From NCBI RefSeq assembly GCF_014204835.1, contig NZ_JACHMD010000001.1, positions 2,790,001 through 2,854,000 on the forward strand: a DNA stretch of 64,000 nucleotides, read 5' to 3'. Of the stretch, positions 16,764 through 24,025 are shown piece by piece (position 1 is the first letter of the stretch; each line of letters opens with the position of its first letter). This stretch comes from Microbacterium marinum. Lineage in GTDB: Bacteria > Actinomycetota > Actinomycetes > Actinomycetales > Microbacteriaceae. The notes under the pieces were generated by a model. That model searched no databases, was not told the DNA's origin, and saw nothing but the letters and a program-made list of their open reading frames with translations. Made by a program: the position numbers and the translations under genes.

Positions 16764-17936
16764 TTGCCCGTGTCGATGTGCGCCCTCGCGGTCGCCCCAC
16801 AGGACGCGGAGCGCGCCCCGGTCGGGCTTGCCGCTGGGCAGCAGGGGGACCTCGTCGAGCACCAGCAGGGCTCGCGGACGAGCCGGCGCGCCCGCGGCCT
16901 CGCCGACAGCGTCGCGGAGCTCCGCGAGGACGTCCGACACGTGCCGACCCGCGAGTGCATCACGGGTGATCGCGACGGCGGATGCCTGACCCCACCGCGC
17001 ATCCTCGATCGGGATGACGACCGCGGCATCCAGCCCGGGCTGGATGCGCACGATGCCCTCCACGCGATCCAGCGACACATTCACCCCACCCGAGACGATG
17101 ACGTTGTCGAGGCGTCCGGTCACCCGCACGATGCCCCCCTCGAACGTGCCGGCGTCGCCGGTGCGGTACCAGCGCGTGCCGCCGCCGTCTCGGACGAAGA
17201 CGTCGTCGGTTCGGTCGGTCTCGCCGAGGTAGCCGTCGGCGAGCATCGGTCCGGTCAGCTGCACCTCGCCTTCGACGATGCGGATGCCGACGCCGTCGAG
17301 CGGGACGCCGTCGTAGACGCAGCCGCCGCTGGTCTCGCTCGACCCGTAGGTGCGGACCACGCGGACATCCAATGCGGCGGCCCGCTCGGCCAGCGACGGT
17401 GCAAGCGCCTGCCCACCCACGAGGATCGCTTCGAAGCCGCGCAGCTCTGCTGCGACGCCGGCATCCGCTTCGCCCGCCGTGACGAGGTCGGACAGCTGGG
17501 TCGGCACGAGCGAGGTGAAGCGGGGCACGGGAGCGCCGCCCACGCTCGAACGCATCGAGGCCGCGACGGCCGTGAACGCCCCCACCGAGAATGCGCCCGC
17601 CAGCAGTGACGGCTCGTGCCCGGCGAGGAGGCTGCGCACGAGCACCTGTGCCCCGGCGATGTAGGTCGGCGGCAGCGCGAGCAGCCACGCCCCCTCGCCG
17701 ATGCGCGCCGCGGTCGCCGTCGCGCTCGCGATGAGCGCAGAGCGGCTCAGGACGACGCGTTTGGGGATGCCGCTCGACCCGGACGTCGCGATGACGAGCG
17801 CGGTGCCTCCGGGCACGTGCCGCAGCGGCGGCTCGGTGTCGCCGAGCGCGAGCGCCGGGCCCGCGCCGTCGAGCGTCGCCCGCAGGCCGCGCAGGACGTC
17901 GCGCGGCTCGGCGCCGACGGTGATGAGGTCGCGCAT
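16761..17936 (-). CDS. menE: o-succinylbenzoate--CoA ligase
   Basis: A 391-residue ANL-superfamily acyl-CoA synthetase, compact as MenE enzymes of actinobacteria usually are. The phosphate-binding loop TSGSSGIPKR is at 51-60; VRTYGSSETSGG supplies the A5 motif, YRTGDAG the A7 motif and GRLDNVIVSGG the hinge A8 motif. The last lysine (PSGKPDRGAL) is the A10 adenylation lysine. It activates o-succinylbenzoate with ATP and CoA. It begins seven bases after menB and is followed by menA. Confidence 0.93.
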   Translation of the reverse strand: MRDLITVGAEPRDVLRGLRATLDGAGPALALGDTEPPLRHVPGGTALVIATSGSSGIPKRVVLSRSALIASATATAARIGEGAWLLALPPTYIAGAQVLVRSLLAGHEPSLLAGAFSVGAFTAVAASMRSSVGGAPVPRFTSLVPTQLSDLVTAGEADAGVAAELRGFEAILVGGQALAPSLAERAAALDVRVVRTYGSSETSGGCVYDGVPLDGVGIRIVEGEVQLTGPMLADGYLGETDRTDDVFVRDGGGTRWYRTGDAGTFEGGIVRVTGRLDNVIVSGGVNVSLDRVEGIVRIQPGLDAAVVIPIEDARWGQASAVAITRDALAGRHVSDVLAELRDAVGEAAGAPARPRALLVLDEVPLLPSGKPDRGALRVLWGDREGAHRHGQ

Positions 17937-17943
17937 CGCCCGC

Positions 17944-18846
17944 TCAGTAGTGGTACGGGTAGGGCGACCAGTCGGGGTCGCGCTTCTCGAGGAACGCGTC
18001 GCGCCCCTCGACGGCCTCGTCGGTGCCGTAGGCGAGACGGGTCGCCTCGCCGGCGAACACCTGCTGGCCCACCATGCCGTCGTCGATGGCGTTGAACGCG
18101 AACTTCAGCATGCGGATCGCGGTCGGCGACTTGCCGAGGATGGTGCGGGCCATCGAGATGGCCTCGCGCTCCAGGTCGGCGTGCGGCACGACGCGGTTCA
18201 CGGCGCCCATCTCATAGGCGCGCTGCGCGGAGTACTCCTCCGCGAGGAAGAACACCTCGCGCGCGATCTTCTGGCCGACCTGACGCGCCATGTACGCGGA
18301 GCCATAACCGGCGTCGAACGATCCGACATCGGCATCCGTCTGCTTGAACCTGCCGTGCTCGGCGCTCGCGATCGACAGGTCGCAGACGATGTGGAGGGAG
18401 TGCCCACCGCCGGCGGCCCAGCCTGGAATGACGGCGATGACGACCTTGGGCATGAAGCGGATGAGACGCTGCACCTCGAGGATGTGCAGGCGTCCGGCGC
18501 GCGCCGGGTCTGGGGTCGTCGCGTCATCAGCGGCGTAGGTGTAGCCGTCGCGACCGCGGATGCGCTGATCGCCGCCGGAGCAGAACGCCCACCCGCCGTC
18601 CTTCGCGCTCGGGCCGTTGCCGGTGAGGAGGACGACCCCGATCTTCGGGTCCTGCCGCGCGATGTCGAGGGCGCGGTACAGCTCGTCGACGGTGTGCGGC
18701 CGGAAGGCGTTGCGCACCTCGGGGCGGTCGAACGCGATGCGGGCGATGCGCCCGTCGAGGGAGACGTGCGCGGTGATGTCGGTGTAGTCGTCGGCGCCGG
18801 GCGCGACGGTCCATTCCGACGGGTCGAAGAGCTCGGAGACGGTCAC
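17944..18846 (-). CDS. menB: 1,4-dihydroxy-2-naphthoyl-CoA synthase
   Basis: A 300-residue crotonase-fold enzyme. Family signatures include RPEVRNAFRPHTVDEL, the oxyanion-hole segment AFCSGGDQRIRG, VIPGWAAGGGHSLH, and the DVGSFDAGYGS loop that distinguishes MenB from other crotonases; the C-terminal DWSPYPYHY end is also typical. It closes the second naphthoate ring from succinylbenzoyl-CoA. A GTG start follows TAGGCT (18853-18858) by six nucleotides. It heads the menB-menE-menA unit. Confidence 0.96.
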   Translation of the reverse strand: MTVSELFDPSEWTVAPGADDYTDITAHVSLDGRIARIAFDRPEVRNAFRPHTVDELYRALDIARQDPKIGVVLLTGNGPSAKDGGWAFCSGGDQRIRGRDGYTYAADDATTPDPARAGRLHILEVQRLIRFMPKVVIAVIPGWAAGGGHSLHIVCDLSIASAEHGRFKQTDADVGSFDAGYGSAYMARQVGQKIAREVFFLAEEYSAQRAYEMGAVNRVVPHADLEREAISMARTILGKSPTAIRMLKFAFNAIDDGMVGQQVFAGEATRLAYGTDEAVEGRDAFLEKRDPDWSPYPYHY

Positions 18847-18852
18847 CCCGCC

Positions 18853-18858
18853 AGCCTA
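18853..18858 (-). promoter_or_regulatory. -10 element (TAGGCT) of menB
   Basis: The hexamer TAGGCT lies six nucleotides before the menB GTG, the same hexamer and spacing as at menG and menF. Confidence 0.6.
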
Positions 18859-18991
18859 CGCTCGGGGCAGGTCGCGCCCTCGGGCATCGTTCGCCGGGAA
18901 CTGTTCACCCGACGACCGGCGACCGCGGTGCCGTGACCGTGCGAAGCTTGTAGAGCGGCTTTCACCCGACGGATGCCGCGGAAGGACCGCC

Positions 18992-19408
18992 ATGAAGATC
19001 ACGAGATCATCCGACTGGCGGGACGCTCTTCCCTTCGAGGTGCCGCTGCTCGCAGCCGATGCCGTCCCCGGCGAAGCGACCCGCTGTGTCGGCTGCCCGG
19101 CGTCGTCCGAGCCGCGTGACCGGTCGGAGCTGTGGGTCGTGAAGCACCGGCATCCGAACAATCACGCCGGCTTCGTCCGTTACTACTGTGCGGAGCACAA
19201 GCCGTCGTCCCCGCCCCCGCCCGCGGCGTCGGTCGCGAACCCGGGCAAGCCCCGCGGGTCGGCACCGAAGGCTGCTCGTCCGGAGCGCACCACGGCGCCC
19301 AAGCGCCCGGCGCCGTCGCTGGATGTGGTCCGCGCGATGTGCCCCGACTGCTTCGTCGAGGTGTCCGCGACGGGCGTGTGCGGGATGTGCGGGCAGAAGG
19401 TCGTCTGA
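18992..19408 (+). CDS. double zinc-ribbon protein, unknown function
   Basis: A 138-residue soluble protein with two putative metal sites: C32-x2-C35 paired with C66-x2-H69, and C117-x2-C120 paired with C130-x2-C133 at the very C-terminus. A proline/alanine/lysine-rich linker (about 70-108) joins them. I know no function. It has a clear GGAAGGA ribosome site nine bases before its ATG, so unlike its neighbours it has a leadered mRNA. It is divergent from menB and 87 nt upstream of the DUF1206 gene. Confidence 0.75.
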   Translation: MKITRSSDWRDALPFEVPLLAADAVPGEATRCVGCPASSEPRDRSELWVVKHRHPNNHAGFVRYYCAEHKPSSPPPPAASVANPGKPRGSAPKAARPERTTAPKRPAPSLDVVRAMCPDCFVEVSATGVCGMCGQKVV

Positions 19409-19483
19409 CCGGTCGCGGCAGGCTGTCCCTACACCATCGGTGGGTGGCGGCGCATCGGCGTGATCGCCGCGGATAGCCGTCAT

Positions 19484-19489
19484 TAGGCT
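19484..19489 (+). promoter_or_regulatory. -10 element (TAGGCT) of the DUF1206 gene
   Basis: TAGGCT precedes the ATG by six nucleotides, identical to the men promoters. Confidence 0.55.
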
Positions 19490-19495
19490 GGCGCG

Positions 19496-20308
19496 ATGAC
19501 GCCCTCCGCCGACAGAGCAGCACACGCGACGAAGAACAGCAGCGCCTTCCGGGCGGTGGCCCGTGCGGGCTTCGCTGCCAGCGGTGTCGTGCACGTGCTG
19601 ATCGGCATCATCGCCATCTCGCTCGCGACGGGAGGGTCGGGCGGGGAGCAGGCCGACCAGTCCGGTGCGTTGCAGCAGCTGGCGAGTGCCCCGGGCGGGG
19701 TGTTCCTGCTGTGGGCGGCGGCCGTGAGCCTTGCCGCCCTCGGGGTGTGGCATCTGCTCAGCGCGTTCCTCGACCAGTCCGTGTCGTCGGGTGCCGATCG
19801 CGCGAAGCACATGGTGAAGAACGGCGCGAAGGGGATCGTGTATCTCGCGATCGCGTTCTCCGCGGGCGTGTTCGCCGCCGGGGGTTCGGCGAATTCGTCG
19901 AGTTCGACGAGTTCGCTGACCGCCGATCTTCTGGCTGTGCCGGGTGGGGTGTTCCTCGTCGTGGCGATCGGTCTGGTCATGATCGGGATCGCCGGATATC
20001 TCGTGTTCAAGGGTGTGACCCGCCGGTTCGAGCGCGATCTTCGGGTGCCGGGTGGTGCCGCTGGCCGCGCTGTTCGCGTCCTCGGGACGGTCGGCTATGT
20101 CGCCCGCGGATTGGCTCTGGCTGGGGTGGGGGTGCTCTTCTTGGTCGGCGCGATCACCAATGATCCCGAGAAGTCGACGGGGCTCGACGGTGCGCTGCGC
20201 TCGTTCATCGACCTGCCGGCGGGAGTGGTGGTGCTCATCCTCATCGGTGCGGGGTGGATCGCCTACGGCGTGTACGCGTTCTTCCGGGCGCGGTTCGCCC
20301 GGCTCTGA
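19496..20308 (+). CDS. DUF1206 domain membrane protein
   Basis: A 270-residue membrane protein made of three related two-helix units (about residues 18-90, 100-180 and 190-268), the DUF1206 architecture. Each unit starts with a small-residue motif like ARAGFAASGVVHVLIG, GAKGIVYLAIA or GTVGYVARGLALAGVG. DUF1206 proteins are common in actinobacteria; their role is unknown. A Ser/Asn-rich loop at about 133-143 (SANSSSSTSS) is probably outside. The start is supported by the leaderless promoter in front. Confidence 0.9.
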   Translation: MTPSADRAAHATKNSSAFRAVARAGFAASGVVHVLIGIIAISLATGGSGGEQADQSGALQQLASAPGGVFLLWAAAVSLAALGVWHLLSAFLDQSVSSGADRAKHMVKNGAKGIVYLAIAFSAGVFAAGGSANSSSSTSSLTADLLAVPGGVFLVVAIGLVMIGIAGYLVFKGVTRRFERDLRVPGGAAGRAVRVLGTVGYVARGLALAGVGVLFLVGAITNDPEKSTGLDGALRSFIDLPAGVVVLILIGAGWIAYGVYAFFRARFARL

Positions 20309-20473
20309 CAGGAGCGTGCGGCGGAGTCCGGGCTGCGGCGCGTGCTGCTCCCGCACGGATGCCGCGGGCCCAGGGCTCGTGGTACGGAGTGACGCGCTGT
20401 CAGGCCTCGGCGACCTCAGAAGGGTGCTCGGCCGGTGTCGTGGGTGGGTGCGGCAGGGGTGAAGGCGACGGCC

Positions 20474-21634
20474 GGGGTGGGTGTGGTCGACTTCGCAGCG
20501 GATCGCCGCGGTGCGGCATCCGGGGAATCGGCAGTGCTGGTCTCGGGCTTGCAGGTATCGGCGCATCGCCGACGGGACTCGGTAGGAGTCGACGGCGAGC
20601 ACGGTCCCGGTGATCGGGTCGGTGACGAGCCGCTCCCAGGTCGGTGTCGACCCGGCCAGGAGCCGCGCGGTGGTCGGGTCGATGGGTGAGCGGCCGACGA
20701 GGTCGCACGCTTCGTCGGCACCGGTGAGGGCGAGGGCGGGGATGACGATCTGCACTCGTGCCCGGATCGTGCCGAGCGGACCTGCGGTCGTGTCGCGGGT
20801 GTCGTCGAGGGCGGGCGTGCCCGCGAGGAGGGGGTCGGCGAGAACGTCGGCGCGGACCTGGTCGGTGGAACGGGTGTCGGTGCCGATCACGTCGTGCCGG
20901 TCGCCGCCGTCGACCTCGGCGCTACCAACTCCGTCCGTTCTCGCGCCATCCGCGACGGTGAAGCCATCCGCCCGCTCGCCGCGGCTGTCGATGATCGCCC
21001 GCGCCATCTGCGTGAGCCGGTCGTGCACGCCCTCGACGATCGCGGTGGGCAGTGTCGCGACGAGGTCCGACATCCCATCCCGGCCCGGCAGCACTCGCAC
21101 GCAGCGCCCTGCCGCGGCCTCGGTGTGCCGTTCCGTGAAGGAACGCGGGTGCATCCGTTGCGCGAGGATCTCGAGCTCGGCCCGGACCCGGTTCGGGGTG
21201 TCCCGCTCACACCGGGCGATCGCCGCGGCTTCGAACTCGGCCCGCAGCTCCGGCGGAACGACCGACCCGGTCTCGACGATGACGAGCACGTGGCCTCGCG
21301 TGATCGCCCCCGTCTCCCACGCGGCCAACGCTCCCGGGAAGTCCTCGACGATCACGCGCGCCTCACTGATCCGGCGCTGCACGGTCCGGTCGGCGACCCG
21401 CATCACCCCGCCGAGTTCCGCCGCCATCGAGCGGAGGATCATGTCGTGCTCCCGCACCCGACCCGGCAACCCCGCCGCCTGGCTCTCCGCGAGACGGCCC
21501 GCCGCAGCGAGAACCCGAAGTTCACGTACCTGCGCCGCCGCGACCTGCCGCCCGGCGGACTCGACCTCATGCACCAACCCGGCCAAAGACGCGAGGAACG
21601 CGTCCGATCCGGGAGTCTCCGCCGTGCTGGTCAT
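20474..21634 (-). pseudogene. DUF222 / HNH endonuclease, 3'-truncated
   Basis: The N-terminal 340 residues match the DUF222 domain that accompanies HNH nucleases in actinobacteria. The HNH domain begins normally, with C368-RFPG-C373 and CEVDH at 380-384. After DHTHP (residue 387) the expected remainder, a glycine-rich turn, an NL..LC segment and HHxxKH, is missing. Instead the frame runs on through low-complexity antisense codons past 20309, and the other two frames stop within about 70 nt without supplying the motif. A remnant reading CRTHPRHRPST may be a decayed end. The catalytic histidine pair is therefore lost. These genes are multi-copy and prone to recombination, which could explain the truncation. 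A much-extended intact protein is possible but less likely. Confidence 0.65.
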
Positions 21635-21800
21635 ACCCCCATCCTGGTGAGGGCCTCCGACATTCCCACCCGCGTTGTCGCCACCTGAACCCCAGACCAG
21701 ATGAGAAAAGCCTCATCTTCAACGAACCTTCCGTCCGAAGTCGTCTCTCGGCGAGCAGCACCCTCCGAGACGAACGGGCGCAGTGCGACACTCCTCAGAC

Positions 21801-22217
21801 GTGAAAACCATCGGCGTCCTCCTGGCGGTCATCTTGCTCACCGTGTCTGTGCCCGGATGCGCGCGAACAGTCGACTCCCGTCCGTCCGGCGAGACCGGCG
21901 TGTGGCAGCTGCAGTCAGAACCGAGCCGCGACAGCACGTCGATCGACATCGTCGTCTCGCGGCTTGAATGTGCGAGCGGCGTCACCGGGGAGGTGCTCAA
22001 CCCGCTCGTCCGATCTGAACGCGATCGGGTCGTCGTGACCACTCCGGTCGCCGACAACGGTACGGACGACGGCGAATGCCAGGGCAACAACGGCGTGGCC
22101 CTGAACGTCTCCCTCGGCGAATCGCTGGGCGAACGGATCCTTGTCGACGGGGCGTGTCTCGACACGGACGCACGCACCACCACCCTCTGTGATGATCCCG
22201 TCCGCTGGCGACCCTGA
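21801..22217 (+). CDS. putative lipoprotein, unknown function
   Basis: A 138-residue secreted protein. A short lipoprotein signal ends in the lipobox VPGC, with the lipidated cysteine at residue 20. Four further cysteines in the mature part (in ECASG, ECQGN, ACLDT and LCDDP) are spaced for two disulfides. I recognise no family. I chose the GTG at 21801, which puts a lysine right after the start as in most signal peptides, rather than the ATG at 21783. It is 70 nt before menC and in the same direction. Confidence 0.7.
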   Translation: MKTIGVLLAVILLTVSVPGCARTVDSRPSGETGVWQLQSEPSRDSTSIDIVVSRLECASGVTGEVLNPLVRSERDRVVVTTPVADNGTDDGECQGNNGVALNVSLGESLGERILVDGACLDTDARTTTLCDDPVRWRP

Positions 22218-22287
22218 CACCCGCTCGACGCGCACCACGCGGCGCCGAAAGGATGCCGCCGGCGCAGCCGCGCGGCAGGATGTGAGC

Positions 22288-23280
22288 ATGACGCTCCCGC
22301 CGCTGTCCGATCTGCTCGACACCGCGCGGGTCGTCGCGCTTCCCCTCGTGACGCGGTTCCGCGGAGTCGACCTCCGCGAGGCTCTGCTGCTTGAGGGACC
22401 CGAGGGATGGACCGAGTTCTCCCCGTTCACGGAGTACGCCGACGAGGAGGCCGCCACCTGGCTCGCGGGGGCAATCGACTTCGGCTGGCACCCCTCACCT
22501 CGCGCTGAGCGCTCGGAGATCCCAGTGAACGCCACGGTGCCCGCGGTGTCCGCGGCGTCGGTGCCGCATGTGCTGTCTCGCTTCGACGGATGCCGCACCG
22601 CGAAGGTCAAGGTCGCCGAACGCGGGCAGCGACTCGACGACGACGTCGCTCGGGTGCGCGCGGTGCGCGAGCAGATGGGACCGGAAGGCCGCATCCGAGT
22701 GGACGCGAACGGGGGTTGGAACATGGACGAGGCCGAGCACGCGATCCACGCGCTTGCCGCCTACGACCTCGAGTACGTTGAGCAGCCGTGCGCCGAGGTG
22801 GACGAGCTCGCGGAGGTGCGCCGCCGCGTCACCTACATGGGCATCCCTATCGCCGCGGACGAATCGGTCCGCAAGGCGAGCGACCCGCTCGCTGTCGCTC
22901 GCGCGGGCGCAGCCGACCTCCTCGTCGTGAAGGCGCAGCCGCTCGGAGGCGTCGAGCGCGCGCTGCGCATCGTGGCCGAGGCGGGGCTGCCCGCCGTCGT
23001 CTCCAGCGCCCTCGACACGTCCGTCGGCCTCGCGATGGGCGTCGCCCTCGCGGCATCCCTGCCGGACCTCGACGTCGACTGCGGGCTGGGCACGGCATCG
23101 CTGCTCGCGGCCGACGTGACGAGCGACCCGCTGCGCCCCCAGGGCGGCTCCGTTCCGGTGAGGCGAGTCTCCGCGGAACCCGATCTGCTCGCGCGCCACG
23201 CCGCCGACCGCGAGCGTCGCGAGTGGTGGCTCGATCGTCTCTCGCGCTGCCACGCGGTGCTGTCCGCCCGCGAGGACTGA
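22288..23280 (+). CDS. menC: o-succinylbenzoate synthase
   Basis: A 330-residue enolase-superfamily enzyme of the short actinobacterial MenC type. The catalytic lysine pair is KVK at 106-108, metal ligands are D139 (RVDANGGWN), E165 (YVEQP) and D191 (AADES), and the second acid/base lysine is K215 (VVKAQPLGG). It dehydrates SHCHC to o-succinylbenzoate. The ATG at 22288 has AGGATG upstream; a GTG two codons earlier is possible. It lies 3.4 kb from menB, separated by non-men genes, and is convergent with a TetR gene. Confidence 0.93.
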   Translation: MTLPPLSDLLDTARVVALPLVTRFRGVDLREALLLEGPEGWTEFSPFTEYADEEAATWLAGAIDFGWHPSPRAERSEIPVNATVPAVSAASVPHVLSRFDGCRTAKVKVAERGQRLDDDVARVRAVREQMGPEGRIRVDANGGWNMDEAEHAIHALAAYDLEYVEQPCAEVDELAEVRRRVTYMGIPIAADESVRKASDPLAVARAGAADLLVVKAQPLGGVERALRIVAEAGLPAVVSSALDTSVGLAMGVALAASLPDLDVDCGLGTASLLAADVTSDPLRPQGGSVPVRRVSAEPDLLARHAADRERREWWLDRLSRCHAVLSARED

Positions 23281-23318
23281 CCAGCGGAGCCGTCAGTCCG
23301 CCTCGCCCAGCAGAGCGC

Positions 23319-23915
23319 TCAGGCCGCCTCGACGAGCAGCGCGACCAGTTGCTGCAGGCGCGACTGCAGCGCCTCGTTCGCGCTGCGCTTGGACTTCCGC
23401 TCGAGCGAGGAGCGGATCGAGCACTCCTCCGACACATCGAGCAGCAGCTGCGCGGCGTCGGGCAACGGCATCCGGAGTCGGATGCCGTGTGCCGAGGTCA
23501 CGTCGGTGATGATCGCCTCGACGCGCACGCGCATCTGCTCCCGCCAGGCGAGGAAGGCGGCCGCCAGATTGTCGTCGCGGAGCGCCTGGGTGCGGATCTC
23601 GCTCAGCAGCTGAGGCTCCATCCGCTCGGCGAGGGAGATGTCGGCGATCTGTCGCACGAGGTCGACGGGATCGTCACGCCCCGACAGGGTGCGCACCCGC
23701 ACCGCGACCTCGTCGAGCTTGTCCTCGGCGAGCTGGGTGATCAGGGCGAGGAACAGCTCGTCCTTCGTCTCGAAGTTCGAGTAGAACGCCCCGCGCGTGA
23801 ACCCGGCACGCTCGCAGACCGCCTCGACCGACGCCGCCCCCAGTCCTACCTCGGCGAAGACGTCGTGGGCGGCCTCCAACAGACGCGCTCTCGTGTTCTC
23901 ACGGCTGCGTGCCAC
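23319..23915 (-). CDS. TetR/AcrR family regulator of the MMPL operon
   Basis: A 198-residue TetR-type repressor. The N-terminal HTH (ARLLEAAHDVFAEVGLGAASVEAVCERAGFTRGAFYSNF, split here only by eye at residues 10-50) is clear, followed by a helical ligand domain. It is divergent from the MMPL-YhgE operon. Two adjacent GATACA-N4-TGTATC sites between the genes are the obvious operators, so it should repress both itself and the transporters until a lipophilic ligand binds. This reading is inference from layout. Confidence 0.92.
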   Translation of the reverse strand: MARSRENTRARLLEAAHDVFAEVGLGAASVEAVCERAGFTRGAFYSNFETKDELFLALITQLAEDKLDEVAVRVRTLSGRDDPVDLVRQIADISLAERMEPQLLSEIRTQALRDDNLAAAFLAWREQMRVRVEAIITDVTSAHGIRLRMPLPDAAQLLLDVSEECSIRSSLERKSKRSANEALQSRLQQLVALLVEAA

Positions 23916-23958
23916 TTCACACCCACTCCCCAGACTCGAACGCCACGAACGGGATTAG

Positions 23959-23991
23959 GATACACCTGTGTATCGGATACAGCGCTGTATC
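23959..23991. promoter_or_regulatory. tandem operators GATACA-N4-TGTATC
   Basis: Two 16-bp sites lie at 23959-23974 and 23976-23991, with centres 17 bp apart. The second is a perfect palindrome (GATACAGCGCTGTATC); the first differs only in the four central bases. They fill the space between the divergent TetR and MMPL genes. The spacing allows two dimers to bind the same stretch, as QacR-type TetR proteins do. Confidence 0.82.
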
Positions 23992-24025
23992 GAACTCGTC
24001 TGAATCCTCTTCTTGGGAGCGCCCC

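Noticed and set aside
19007..20473. Long minus-strand frame continuing the HNH gene to 19007
   Set aside because: It is antisense to two good plus-strand genes, lacks any domain and is open only because stops are rare in G+C-rich antisense DNA.
20474..21634. Homing endonuclease, intron or other mobile element
   Set aside because: DUF222/HNH genes are chromosomal multi-copy genes in actinobacteria. No intron, inverted ends or target duplication are seen.
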